A stretch of DNA of 64,000 nucleotides from Spartobacteria bacterium (GCA_003134765.1 PLCM01000022.1:62001-126000), one strand, 5' to 3'. Positions 1 to 10,200 are shown, numbered from the stretch's first letter. Made by a program: numbers and translations. Notes: generated from the sequence alone by a model not told the origin.

Positions 1-3000
1 CTCGGAATTCTTTCGTGGGATCGTTGTCCACCACGATGTCGGGATCGACGCCGTGGCCTTCAATGACCCAACCCTTGCCGTCCTTCGCGTAAGGCGCAAA
101 CTCCGGCCGAAAGAGCTGGCCTCCATCGGTAAGTGGAAGCGGGTTCCGAATTCCTATCACGCCGCCCCAGGTCCGCTTGCCGATCAGTTTGCCGAGGCCA
201 AGCGATTTGAACCGGTACGGGAAGATGTCGCCATCCGACGCCGAGAACTCGTCGCACAAGGCCACCATCGGACCGAGGAACGTCTGCGGGGGATTCGTCT
301 GCGGCGTGCCATTGCGCGCGATCTCAACCATCACGAGCGTGCGGCGCAGCCGATCGATCACGAGTGGTGAAACAAAGCCACCGCCATTGCCGCGAACGTC
401 CACAATAAGACCCTTTTTGCGGATCTGAGGAAAGTATTGCTTCGTGAATTCATTCAAGCCCGGCTGGCCCATGTCGGGGATGTGAATGTAACCGATCTGC
501 CCGTTGGTCTTCTTGCTCACTTCGTCGACGTTCTTCTGCACCCAGGCGCGATAGTAGAGCGACGATTCATCCGCGATCGGCACGACCGTGATGTCCCGGG
601 CGCCATCGTCGGCGGGCTTCGAGTTAACCCGCAGGATCACCTGCTTGTCGGCCGTGCCGATCAGCGCGTCGTAGATGTTCGCAAGCGAACTAACTGCCAC
701 GCCGTTGACCGCCAGGATGTAGTCGCCCGGCTTTACGTTCAATCCTATCGCGGTGAGGGGAGAGCGGGCGTGCTTGTCCCAATTTTCGCCCGGTAGAATC
801 TTTTCAATCTTATAAGCCTTCGAAGCGGGATCGCGTGATAGCTGCGCACCAAGCAGGCCAAGTTTTATCCTAGGTGTCTCAGGTCTTTCCCCGCCCGCAA
901 CGTAGGCATGGCCGTTGTTCAGTTCGCCGATCAACTCGCCGATGAGATAGGTGAGATCGTTCCGATGATTCACGAACGGAACCAGCGCTGCATACTTGTC
1001 GCGCATGGCCTTCCAGTCAACGCCGTTCATGTTCGGCGCGTAGAAGAAGTCGCGCATGTGGCGCCAGGATTCGTTGTAGATCTGGGTCCATTCCGCGTGG
1101 CGATCGAGTTTCATGTCGAGCCCGGCCAGCTTGAGGTGGAAATCTTTCCCAGCCTTCTCGTCCTTTAACTCCAGCTTGTCCTTGGGGAGGTCGATCATGG
1201 CGTATTCCTTGCCGACCTTTACCAGCATCTTCTTTCCGTCCGCGGTAATCTCGTAGTTGCTTACATCCCCGTGGACCGTCTCTTTCCGGTCTTCCAGGCT
1301 ATAAGAGCAAAGATGCCACCGGCGACTGTCCGGTCCGCCATCATCATCATCATCACCGCGGTCATCCGCCACGGTCCGGCGCATATAGAAAATCCGGTCG
1401 TTGACGAGCCGGAGGTTCCTGTAGTTGGCCGGTGGAATCTCGAGTCCAACCAGGCGATCGTGAATCCCGTCCAGGTCCACCTTAACGGTGACGGGCTTCT
1501 TGGCCTTAGGATCCTTGTCCTTATCCTTATCGTCCTTTTTGGCCTCATCGCCCGGTTTCTTGTCTGCCTTCGCCTTATCCTTGTCGCCGTCCTTATCCTT
1601 ATCATCCGGTCCCTCTTTGTCCTTCTTCTTTCCCACTTCGTCACTCCGCGGTCCGAGCGGATTCTCCGTCTCCTTCGATAATGTCACCAGGTAGACGCGC
1701 TCCAGGTCGCGATAAATGTTTCCGAAATCGGTCTCGTCGAAGATCGGCTTGAAATCGCGGCTTGAGGTCAGCATCAGATACTTGCCGTCGTCGCTAAAGG
1801 TTGGGTTATCGGCGGAATACCATTCATCGGTCACGGCCACCGGCTTCTTATCTGTCGTTGAGAAAAGGTAGACCTTGTCCCCGCCGTTCTCTTCCTGTCG
1901 CGCCCAGGCAATCCATTGGCTGTCCGGCGACCAGTCGTAGCCCCGAATTTCTCCCTCCTTGCTCTGGTCGACCTGCGTCACCGCTTTGCTGGCAACATCG
2001 ATGTAACGCAGTCGTTGCAACCGATCGCTCCACAGCAGCTTCTTACTGTCATGCGACCAGATCGCCTGATAGTAATAGGTGTCCGCGCCGCTCGTGAGCT
2101 GCGTCGGCTCGCCTTTGCCGTCCTGCGAACGAACGTAAAGCTCGTTCTCGCCCGTCGCGTCCGAATTATAAGCGATCCACTTCCCGTCTGGCGACCAAAC
2201 CGCATCGCGTTCATGCGCATTGGAAGTTTTTGTCAGATTACGCGGCGTACCATCCTTGCCCGGCACCGAAAACAAATCGCCCCGCGCCACCGCTATGACT
2301 CGCTGTCCATCCGGCGCCGAGCTCACTGATTCGATGTGCTTCGACGCGTCGACCAGGGCGGACCGGCCCGAAGCAAAATCCTCCTTGATGTCGATCGGCA
2401 CCACCGTCGATTGCCCACTGGCAAGATCGTAGCGCCAGATGTAGCCCGCCTGTTCGAACACGATCGCGTCCTTCCCGACCGACGGGAATTTGATGTCGTA
2501 ATCCTTGAAAGTAGTGAGCTGCTTGGTGTCCTTGCCCGTAAGATCGGTTGAGAACAGGTTCATCCGGCCGTCCCGATCCGAGATGAAATAGATGCGGTTA
2601 TCAGGGCCCCACATCGGGCAAATGTCCTGCGACGGATCGTTCGTCAGGTTCGTTGTCTGGCCGGTTTTGAAGTCGAACATCCAAACGTCATCGGCCATGC
2701 CGCCGCGATAATGTTTCCAGGTGCGAAACTCACGGAAGACGCGGTTGTAAACCATCTTCGAATCGTCGGGTGAAAAGGAGGCGAACCCGCCTCGCGGCAC
2801 CGGCAATTGCTGGGGCAAATCGCCGTCGAGACTGGCGGTGTAAAGCTCGCCGATGAAAGTATTGAAGGTGCGCATGCGCGAGCGGAACACCACCAGCGGC
2901 TTCGTATTTTCCCATGTCATCACGATGTTGTTCGGACCCATCCGGTCCGAGATATCGTCCCGCCCGACGGTGGTCGTGGTGGTGATGCGCTTAGGCGTGC

Positions 3001-3343
3001 CGCCCTCACCCGGCATCACGTAAACTTCCGTGTTGCCGTCATACTGCGAGGTGAACGCGAGTTGTTTTCCGTCCGCCGAGAAACGCGGGAATGACGTATA
3101 GCCCGGCCCGCTGGTCAGACGGCGCGCGATGCCGCCTTCCTTGCCGACCGTGTAAAGCTCGCCGGCGTAGCAGAAAACGATTTGCTGGCCGTTGGTCGTT
3201 GGGAAACGCAAGAGCCGCGTGGTGTTTGGCAGCGCCTGGGCCGAAGCCGAGCGACCGATTACGATCACGAGCAGGAGCGCGAATACCAGCCTCTGCCAGG
3301 CTACGGCTCGGCAGGCGAAACGAAGAAGCGATGTTAGACGCAT
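1..3343 (-). CDS. Tricorn-type protease (S41 family), C-terminus cut by window edge
   Basis: This is a secreted or periplasmic tricorn-like serine protease. The frame is open from the ATG at 3343 to the left edge, giving about 1,114 residues with the end missing. It begins with a signal-like segment (MRLTSLLRFACRAVAW, then a hydrophobic core ending near ASAQA). Next come many TolB/WD40-like propeller blades (FPRFSADGKQLAFTS, WSPDGKWIAYNSD), a helical region, a PDZ-like stretch (PGDYILAVNGVAV) and the S41 core. The core has the nucleophile motif DEFSASDGD, with the likely catalytic Ser at residue 1036. A Lys/Asp-rich charged insert separates the propeller from the core. Homologues degrade peptides; the substrate here is unknown. 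It appears to be a single-gene unit. Confidence 0.9.
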   Translation of the reverse strand, partial: MRLTSLLRFACRAVAWQRLVFALLLVIVIGRSASAQALPNTTRLLRFPTTNGQQIVFCYAGELYTVGKEGGIARRLTSGPGYTSFPRFSADGKQLAFTSQYDGNTEVYVMPGEGGTPKRITTTTTVGRDDISDRMGPNNIVMTWENTKPLVVFRSRMRTFNTFIGELYTASLDGDLPQQLPVPRGGFASFSPDDSKMVYNRVFREFRTWKHYRGGMADDVWMFDFKTGQTTNLTNDPSQDICPMWGPDNRIYFISDRDGRMNLFSTDLTGKDTKQLTTFKDYDIKFPSVGKDAIVFEQAGYIWRYDLASGQSTVVPIDIKEDFASGRSALVDASKHIESVSSAPDGQRVIAVARGDLFSVPGKDGTPRNLTKTSNAHERDAVWSPDGKWIAYNSDATGENELYVRSQDGKGEPTQLTSGADTYYYQAIWSHDSKKLLWSDRLQRLRYIDVASKAVTQVDQSKEGEIRGYDWSPDSQWIAWARQEENGGDKVYLFSTTDKKPVAVTDEWYSADNPTFSDDGKYLMLTSSRDFKPIFDETDFGNIYRDLERVYLVTLSKETENPLGPRSDEVGKKKDKEGPDDKDKDGDKDKAKADKKPGDEAKKDDKDKDKDPKAKKPVTVKVDLDGIHDRLVGLEIPPANYRNLRLVNDRIFYMRRTVADDRGDDDDDGGPDSRRWHLCSYSLEDRKETVHGDVSNYEITADGKKMLVKVGKEYAMIDLPKDKLELKDEKAGKDFHLKLAGLDMKLDRHAEWTQIYNESWRHMRDFFYAPNMNGVDWKAMRDKYAALVPFVNHRNDLTYLIGELIGELNNGHAYVAGGERPETPRIKLGLLGAQLSRDPASKAYKIEKILPGENWDKHARSPLTAIGLNVKPGDYILAVNGVAVSSLANIYDALIGTADKQVILRVNSKPADDGARDITVVPIADESSLYYRAWVQKNVDEVSKKTNGQIGYIHIPDMGQPGLNEFTKQYFPQIRKKGLIVDVRGNGGGFVSPLVIDRLRRTLVMVEIARNGTPQTNPPQTFLGPMVALCDEFSASDGDIFPYRFKSLGLGKLIGKRTWGGVIGIRNPLPLTDGGQLFRPEFAPYAKDGKGWVIEGHGVDPDIVVDNDPTKEFR

Positions 3344-3435
3344 AAACAGAATATGGAATTGGCGATCAGAGCCGACGTGAGGCCGTCAGCCTGACAACTG
3401 ATTTAGTTTAGTTGGTGCGAAGTCGCGGGGCTGCG

Positions 3436-4026
3436 CTACGCCGTTACCTTACGGAACATAATCGCGGCCACAACGCCAACCAAGAAGAAACCGACGACCT
3501 GGATAAAAATGTAGGCCCCGGTGTAGTTCCCCGGAAAACCCCACCAGTTCCAGTAGGAAACGTTCGTCGCGATCGCGGCCAGGATTCCGGCTGCCGTCAC
3601 GAACCCCACCCGGCCGCCGCCGGTGACGATGCGAGTTTGCGCGAGCAGCCAGACCGCCAGGAGAGCTTCACAAAGTTCGGTAACGAATTCGATCGTCAGG
3701 TATTTTCCCATTTTCATCGGGCGCGCACCGGCGGGGTGGTAGATGAAAAATCCGGAAGGATTTTTTTCCAGCGTCGCCTCGTACGATTTCATGGCTTCGT
3801 TTCGCTGGGCGTGGGTGGCATCCGGGCCGAGCCCCATCGACGGATAAATGTAGAGCCCGGGCTTGTCATTCACCGTGCTTTTCAGCGCGGTAAGGAGCGC
3901 GTCGTCATTCATCGTGTTTTGCACGCCGGCTTCGCCCAACGGCAGCGCCATGTGGGCGATCGAAACCCAGACAAACATGGCAATAGCGCCAAGGACGCCG
4001 GTGAGAAAAATTCTTGTTGTAGTCAT
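3436..4026 (-). CDS. Integral membrane protein of unknown function
   Basis: The 196-aa product starts with a hydrophobic helix (IFLTGVLGAIAMFVWVSIAH). A soluble middle section of about 80 residues includes GLYIYPSMGLG and PSGFFIYHP. Three hydrophobic helices follow towards the C-terminus (LCEALLAVWLLAQ, VGFVTAAGILAAIATNV, YIFIQVVGFFLVGVVAAIMF). A perfect AGGAGG lies just before the ATG on the minus strand (4030-4036), which fixes the start. No family was recognised. The arrangement suggests an inner-membrane protein with a periplasmic loop. Confidence 0.75.
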   Translation of the reverse strand: MTTTRIFLTGVLGAIAMFVWVSIAHMALPLGEAGVQNTMNDDALLTALKSTVNDKPGLYIYPSMGLGPDATHAQRNEAMKSYEATLEKNPSGFFIYHPAGARPMKMGKYLTIEFVTELCEALLAVWLLAQTRIVTGGGRVGFVTAAGILAAIATNVSYWNWWGFPGNYTGAYIFIQVVGFFLVGVVAAIMFRKVTA

Positions 4027-4080
4027 AAATCCTCCTGAAGGCGGCGATTATGAGCGTGATGACGGGCGCGATGCAAGCTC

Positions 4081-4146
4081 ATTGGAGGGATGGGCTCTGT
4101 CCCGTCCCATTATTTTTTGGGACGACACAGCGGTCGTCCCTCCAAT
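4081..4146. repeat. Intergenic inverted repeat (GGAGGG...CCCTCC type)
   Basis: The arms 4081-4108 and 4119-4146 are imperfect reverse complements and share the ends ATTGGAGGG / CCCTCCAAT around a T-rich loop. The element sits between two leftward genes. It resembles the longer element at 48224-48310, which has the same GGAGGG/CCCTCC ends. Confidence 0.7.
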
Positions 4147-4162
4147 CAACGGCCGCTCTGGA

Positions 4163-4390
4163 TCAGCTGATCCGAAAGCGCTCCATTAGTTGCTGGCGCA
4201 AATCGGTTTGCATGTCCGGCCGGAGGCGGCCCAGCACCTTTTCGCGCCGCACCGGGTCCATGGCGATCAGCTCCCGCAGAAATTTATCGCGCGTCTTCTT
4301 CTTTTCGTAGCGCGACCAGGCCACCCCGGCGGCGAGGAGAAGACAAATCGCCCAGATGATGACCGAAGTGAGGCTGATGTCGGCAACCAT
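4163..4390 (-). CDS. Small single-span membrane protein
   Basis: The 75-aa product has one N-terminal membrane helix (SVIIWAICLLLAAGVAW). A charged cytoplasmic tail follows (RYEKKKTRDKFLRELIAMD ... RLRPDMQTDLRQQLMERF), probably helical. I chose the ATG at 4390. The frame also allows a TTG start at 4420, which would put a non-hydrophobic stretch in front of the helix. The family is unrecognised. The tail contains a DPVRREKVLGRL segment that could be a protein-interaction helix. Confidence 0.6.
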   Translation of the reverse strand: MVADISLTSVIIWAICLLLAAGVAWSRYEKKKTRDKFLRELIAMDPVRREKVLGRLRPDMQTDLRQQLMERFRIS

Positions 4391-4468
4391 TCGACATAAT
4401 CCTCCGAGGAATCGTGCCAACTGACAAGCGACGAGTGAAACCGGGCCATGGAAAATGGCTCAGAGTCC

Positions 4469-4720
4469 CTAAGGTTTGTTGACCGTGACGATTTCGTGGT
4501 AGGTGCCCGGCGCGATGAAAATGTTAGCGCGCTTGGATTCGGTCTGGCCGGTCACCGCATCGACGGCCTCCTGCACCGTCGCGTAGGCAGTTCCGTCATT
4601 GGGATCGACGAAGTAATCCGTCGCGCGGGCCGGGTTCAAAGCCAGCAGCAGTGCGGCCACTTGAAATAGCAACGCTGCGTCGACCTTGCTGGGGGCGGCG
4701 GCGACACATCGGTGGTTCAA
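4469..4720 (-). pseudogene. Truncated pectinesterase N-terminus
   Basis: The 83-aa frame contains the start of the pectin methylesterase beta-helix: YFVDPNDGTAYATVQEAVDAV, then RANIFIAPGTYHEIVTVNKP and an immediate TAG. Pectinesterases normally exceed 300 residues. The catalytic QxxAL, Asp and GxxDFIFG regions lie beyond this point and are absent. The 50 bp downstream hold no continuation in another frame. A signal-like segment (AALLFQVAALLLALNPARA) precedes the fold. It is probably a non-functional remnant of a plant-polymer-degrading gene. Confidence 0.7.
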
Positions 4721-4880
4721 CCCTCTCTGCGGCTGCGAGTTTCGAGATTTCTCCGGGGGAAATAAACAAAAAACTGACTAATGTTTCACCGGATAACGTC
4801 AAAATCCGCGGTGCGATGACACTCGCCACCACGGCGCGTTTCGAATCTATTACAGGGACTCGAATCAGCGGGCTTCTGCT

Positions 4881-6647
4881 ATGGCTCACAAAACCTTTCT
4901 CGGTAAATACCGCGTTGCCGCGGATGAAATGGCGTTGGCCGCGGTCGATCCTGCCAGCGTCGCGCTCGCGACGGAACCACCCTTAACGACCCGGATTTAT
5001 CGCGGCGAAGAAATCGATTCGGGCCGGGACGTGACCGTGGAAGCGATCCCGGCGGTGGCGTTAAAGGAGGCCGTGCGGGAAGAACTCGAGGCCGAAGCCC
5101 TTGCCGCGAAAAAGATCAATCACGTCAACATTCCCGCGCTCTACGATTTTGGGATCGAGGACGACCAGCTCATCTACGTCACCGAATATTTTGACGGCAC
5201 CAGCGCAGAGGAATGGGTAAACGAACACGGCCCGATGCCAACTGGCGCAGTCCTACGCATCGCGCTCCAAATCATCGGCGCGATGGGCGCTGCGTCGTTC
5301 CACAGGATTTCACACCACGCGATCAATCCGGGGAACCTGATGCTCGTGCCGGGCCAGACGCCGGAGGGCGATTGGCCGCTGGTGAAAGTGCTGCATTTCG
5401 TTGGCGTCGCCCCGATTTTTGCGAGCGCGGATACGGCGGTCGCGTCGTTCGATAAGACGTCGCATTACGCGAGCCCTGAGCAATTGCAGCACGGCGACGT
5501 CGATTTCCGCTCGGAGATTTATTCGCTCGGCGCCACAATGTGGTTCCTCCTCACGGGCGCGCCGCCCTTGATCGCGCCGAAGGGCCCGCTCGCCATGCGG
5601 CCGACAACGATCGGGCTCGCCGTCGATAAGCTAAGCGGACTGCCAAAGAAAGTGCGGCGGTTGCTGGCGCACATGCTCTCGGTGGATCCGGCGGCACGGC
5701 CCCAGGATCCACTGGCATTTTATCGGCAGGTGCAGGACTGCATCGCCCAGGTAGATCGGCGGGAGTCGATGGCGCGCCGGTTCGGTGTCCCCCTGATTTC
5801 GCAAACCAATGTTGTCGATCTCCCGGCCCACCGGCGGTTCCCGACGAAAGCGGTCGCGCTCGCGGCGGTTCTTTTGGCGATTGCAGCCGTGATCGCGCTC
5901 ATCCTGCCGCAATATTTGCGGCATCAGCGCGTTCGCCAGGCCGAGGAACCAATCGGTGTGCCGATCGGCGTGCCGGAGGCAACCGCATCCGCGCCGCCGG
6001 TAACGGCCCAGGCTCCCACCATCAAACCGCTCCCAGTCCAATCCGAGACCATCGCGCCGACAACGCTTGCGCAGGAAAGTCCAGCATCCTCCGTCGCGCC
6101 AGAATCGACACCCGTCGTCGCCTCGGCTCCGGTCCAAACCGAAGGCCCGCCGCCGCCGCCGCCAAACGCAAAGATTGAGGAGCAACCCAGGGTTGCGACA
6201 AACGAGACGAACAATCAGCGACCGACAGCGGATGGGCCGCAACCAACTGAAACGGTCCACGCCGAAGCCAGCGAACGGGAACCCAATCGCGACACAGAGG
6301 TCGCCGCCATTCCGACGGCCCGCCCGGTTTCGCCTGAAGTCAGACGCGCGGAGCCAGCGCCAACCGCGGAGGGACCCGAAGAAATCGCGCCGGCCACCGA
6401 GAAGAAGGTCACGTCCGCCACAAAAGCGAAAAAAGAGCGGACCACGAAGCCAAAGCGCGAGCCGACCGAAGAAGAGATATCGCGGACGGGTGTGGCCGCT
6501 GAAGAGGAAGGAACGGATTCGGGGCTGCCTCAGTTAACGCGAGGGCGCACCCGCGCCCGTTTCATCGGCGTGACCGCGGATGGCAACTGGATGTTTGCGC
6601 TGCCCTCGAAAAAGATCGTGATCGTCCCGCCGCCACCCGGCGGGTAG
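4881..6647 (+). CDS. Membrane-anchored Ser/Thr pseudokinase
   Basis: The first ~290 of 588 residues follow the bacterial Hanks-type kinase fold (NIPALYDFG, IYVTEYFDG, YASPEQ at 196-201, DVDFRSEIYSLGATMWFLLTG). The three catalytic motifs are degenerate. VAIK is replaced by VTVEAIPA (51-58, no Lys), HRDxxxxN by HHAINPGN (145-152, no catalytic Asp) and DFG by HFVG (172-175). A transmembrane helix follows at about 323-343. The C-terminal tail is a ~200-residue Pro/Ala/Glu/Lys-rich region ending in a short conserved-looking segment (GVTADGNWMFALPSKKIVIV). A scaffolding or sensing role is likely. The start is the ATG beginning MAHKTFLGKYRV. Confidence 0.85.
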   Translation: MAHKTFLGKYRVAADEMALAAVDPASVALATEPPLTTRIYRGEEIDSGRDVTVEAIPAVALKEAVREELEAEALAAKKINHVNIPALYDFGIEDDQLIYVTEYFDGTSAEEWVNEHGPMPTGAVLRIALQIIGAMGAASFHRISHHAINPGNLMLVPGQTPEGDWPLVKVLHFVGVAPIFASADTAVASFDKTSHYASPEQLQHGDVDFRSEIYSLGATMWFLLTGAPPLIAPKGPLAMRPTTIGLAVDKLSGLPKKVRRLLAHMLSVDPAARPQDPLAFYRQVQDCIAQVDRRESMARRFGVPLISQTNVVDLPAHRRFPTKAVALAAVLLAIAAVIALILPQYLRHQRVRQAEEPIGVPIGVPEATASAPPVTAQAPTIKPLPVQSETIAPTTLAQESPASSVAPESTPVVASAPVQTEGPPPPPPNAKIEEQPRVATNETNNQRPTADGPQPTETVHAEASEREPNRDTEVAAIPTARPVSPEVRRAEPAPTAEGPEEIAPATEKKVTSATKAKKERTTKPKREPTEEEISRTGVAAEEEGTDSGLPQLTRGRTRARFIGVTADGNWMFALPSKKIVIVPPPPGG

Positions 6648-6660
6648 TCGCAACATCTAG

Positions 6661-6746
6661 CTGTCATCCCGAGCGAAGTCGGGGGATCCCGTTGCGATAC
6701 CTTTAAGCTTTCTGCCGGGATTCCTCGACTTGGCTCGGAATGACAG
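6661..6746. repeat. Intergenic inverted repeat, TCATCCCGAGC family
   Basis: The arms at 6661-6690 (CTGTCATCCCGAGCGAAGTC...) and 6717-6746 (...GGCTCGGAATGACAG) pair imperfectly. Related ends occur at 13630-13662, 19793-19825 and 23389-23546, so this is a dispersed family rather than a lone terminator. Confidence 0.75.
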
Positions 6747-6837
6747 GAGGCGAAGGCGGCCTGCCCCGGTTTCGTGAGCCGATCAGATCGGCCCTCACTC
6801 CACGGAGACGGAGTTCCTTGTCGGCGCTGAATTCTTT

Positions 6838-6910
6838 GGTAGGGCGAGACTCCGTCGAGCCGGCGAGTTTTGTGGCGCGCCCGATCGGCTCGACGGAGTC
6901 TCTCCCTACC
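6838..6910. repeat. Intergenic inverted repeat, GGTAGGGCGAGACTCCGTCGAG family
   Basis: A 25-bp stem with one mismatch is formed by 6838-6862 and 6886-6910, ending GGTAGGG / CCCTACC. The ends resemble those of the element at 13504-13562. The rest of the 6648-7229 intergenic stretch holds neighbouring repeats and no credible gene. Confidence 0.75.
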
Positions 6911-7161
6911 AGAAATGACGTGCGTTATGTCGCCAGTTCCTTCTCCCTGATGGAGAAGGTTAGGATGAGGGTTGCCTTCTGCCGCCTGCGCTCAGCTCCG
7001 GCGCCTTTCATGACGCTGACGTCCGATCCGCGTGGCCCTCACCTCAATTCCTTTCCCCTGGAGAGGAAGTCGGCTGCAATGCCAAACGCAGTCCACGGAA
7101 TTCCGCGTGGCATTCCGAATAGAGGTTCAACTCGCCAAGCGGGATCGTGCGCCGCTCTCGC

Positions 7162-7214
7162 ACTTCGCACAGCGAAGCGGCTACAGAAATTCTGGTCGCG
7201 CCTCTTCTGTAGCC
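7162..7214. repeat. Intergenic palindromic repeat, CTGTAGC / GCTACAG family
   Basis: CTTCGCACAGCGAAGCGGCTACAGAA is followed by CTTCTGTAGCCC in inverted orientation. The same unit recurs at 16612-16709, 22838-22868, 27773-27882, 28775 onward and 49152-49219. Confidence 0.65.
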
Positions 7215-7229
7215 CACCGCCTCGCTCAG

Positions 7230-10200
7230 CTAATCCCCCTCGTAAACCTGCTGCGCCGCGTTGCCGCCGCCGGACGATTGTTCGTTCACCGCCACTTTCG
7301 CCGGCGGCGCTGGAATCGCTTCCTTGCCTTTCGCTTTCAGCGCGTCATTCAACGCCGGCAAATCTTTTGCGACCAGCTGATCGAAGTCTTTCGTGACATC
7401 GCCCAGCTCTCTGCGCAACGCTTCGATTCGCGCGATCTGGTAATCACCCGGCTTCCCCTCGTAGGCCAGGATCGCGCCATAAAGTTGATCGGTATGCTCG
7501 CGGAGCCGTTCCTCGCCGGTGATCGCTCCGCCTTCGGTCGTGGCTACGATCTGTTTCCGCAATGCGTCGACCTTACCGTCGAAATCACCCAAAGCCTTGC
7601 GCATCTCGTCGCCTTCCGGCATCGCCTTCTTTCCCTTCGCCAGCGCGCCGCGCAAAAACAGGATCCTATCCATGAGCGCGGTTTCGTCGCCGAAGAGCGC
7701 GTGCACTTTCATCGCGGCGTCGAACTGCGCCTTGCGATCCGCAGCATTGAATTTCGCCCGGCGATCCAGGCCCACCGTCAGCTTCGTTTCGGAAACTTTT
7801 CCGTTTTTCGTCATCCGCACTGTGTAAGTCCCGGGCAGGTAACGGGGCCCCTGCGTTCCGGCGCCCGCGATTTGCACCGCCGGCGGAACTCGGGGCGGCT
7901 TCTCGTGCATGCTCCAGACAACGCGATTCAGTCCCGGCCGCTTGCTCGCCGGCAGGTCGTCGATCACGCGCCCGGTCGAATCGATTACTTCCAGTTTCAA
8001 TTTGCCGAAGAGGTGCCGCGATTTTTGGTAATAGGTAATCAAGGCCGCGTCCGGCGGATTGTCGCCAATGAACGTCGCCGCGCCGCTGGCCCAACCGCCA
8101 TTCGCATCGATCCGCTGTTGCACGGGACGCGCGGAAACGAACGCCGCCTCCTGGTTCAGCAAGTCCGGCGTCAGCGCGCGCCAGGGCGAGATGTCGTCAA
8201 TAACCCAGATGCCGCGCCCATGCGTGGCCAGCACCAGATCGTGATCGCGCGGATGAACGGCGAGATCACGCACCGCCACCGCCGGGAACCGGCTCCCCTT
8301 GAATTGCGCCCAGGCGTTCCCGCCATCGATCGAAACGAAGAGCCCAAACTCCGTCCCGACGAAAAGCAGGTTCTTCTGCACGAGATCGTCCTTTACCACG
8401 TGCGCATAGCCGCGGACGCCTTTGGAATCCTGCCCCGTTATCAGCGGCGTCCAGGTCTTGCCGAAATCGGTCGTTCGATAAACATAGGGCGCAAAATCGC
8501 CAAAGGTGTGGCGATCGAACGCGGCGAAGGCTGTGCCCGCGTCGAAGTTGCTCGCCTGCACCCAGCTCACCCAAGAATTCTTCGGCAGATTCGGCACATT
8601 GCCGACGACGTTGGTCCAGTTCTTCGCGCCGTCCTTCGTCACCTGCACGTTGCCGTCGTCCGTGCCCACCCAGATCACATTCTTGTCCTTCGGCGACTCG
8701 CTGATGGAATAAATCGTCGTGTGCATTTCGGCCGCGGAATTGTCCACGGTCACGCCGCCCGATTGTTCCTGTTTCTGTTTCTCGGGATCGTTCGTGCTCA
8801 GGTCCGGTGAGATCCGGTCCCAGGTTTGTCCCTTATCGCGCGATCGGAAAAGAAATTGCGCCCCGATGTAGATCGTCCCCTTCTCGTTGGGCGAAAGCGC
8901 GATCGGCGTGTTCCAATTCCAGCGCAGCTTCTCCTTGTAGTTCGCCTTCGGCTGAATGTCGCGCCGCTCGTGCGTGTAACGGTTCACCCGGCCGATGAAT
9001 CCTCCCTGCGCTTCCGCGTAGAGATAATCAGGGTCGCTTGGGTCAGGAAACATCCAGAAACCGTCGCCGCCGTACATGTTTTCCCATTGCGAGTTCGCGA
9101 CGCCGCCGGGGTATTGCGATTGTCCAACCCATGAGCTGTTGTCCTGCAACCCGCCGTAAACCCGGAACGGATCGGCGTCGTCCAGGCTCACGTGATAAAA
9201 CTGCGAGATCGGCAGGTTCTCCGCCTTCCACCATTTGCTTCCGCTGTTGTAGGAATAGTAAACGCCGCCGTCGTCACCCGAGATCACCGTCTGCGGATTG
9301 GTCGGGTCGATCCAGATCGCGTGCAGATCTCCGTGCGCTCCCTGGAATCCGCCCACCACCGCGAAGCTCTTTCCCGCATCTTCACTCAGGATCAGCGGAC
9401 CGTCCGTCTTGAAAACGCGGTCCGGATTTTTCGGGTCGACGATCAGGTTCGCGAAATAGAACGGACGCCACACCATCCAGTTGCTCTTGTCCCGTTTGTC
9501 CCAGGTCGCCCCACCATCGTCGGAAACGAAGAGCGCGCTGTCGGTCGATTCGACGAAGCAATAAACCCGCTTCGAGTTCGACGGTGCGATCGCGACCGCG
9601 AGCCGGCCGTACGGTTTTTTGGGAAACCCTTTGTTCGCCTCCGGTGTGACTTCCGTCCAGGTGGCGCCACCGTCGGCCGACCGGAAAAGTCCGCTGGCCG
9701 AGGGTTTGTCCGGACCATCGCCGCCGGAGCGGAACGTCCAGCCTTTGCGCCGGAAATCCCACATGCAGGCGTAGAGCACGTTCGGATCGTTGGGATCCAT
9801 CGCGATGGCTGACGCGCCAGTGGAAGGATTCGCGCCCTTCAAAACGAGGTTCCAATTCTTGCCGCCATCCGTGGTTTTGTAGAGGCCGCGATCGGTCGAA
9901 TCGCTCCAGAGAGCCCCCGGCACCGCCGCATAGACCGTGTCGCTGCTCGCCGGGCTGACGATGATTTTCGCGATGCGCTCGGAGTTCGGCAGACCGGCGT
10001 AATTCCAAGTCTCGCCACCATCAGCCGATTTGTAAATTCCATTGCCGATCGAAACGCTGTTGCGCGTCCAGCTCTCGCCGGTCCCCACCCAGACGTTCTT
10101 CGAATTCTTCGGATCGATCGTGAGCGCACCGATCGATTGCACCGGCTGCTCATCGAAAACCGGTTTGTAACGCGTGCCGCTGTCTTCCGACTTCCAGACG

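Noticed and set aside
7032..8810. 592-aa plus-strand open frame
   Set aside because: It is antisense to the BNR-repeat protein, whose repeated Asp-box motifs are coherent. The plus frame is Arg/His/Leu-rich with no domain, typical of a GC-rich shadow.
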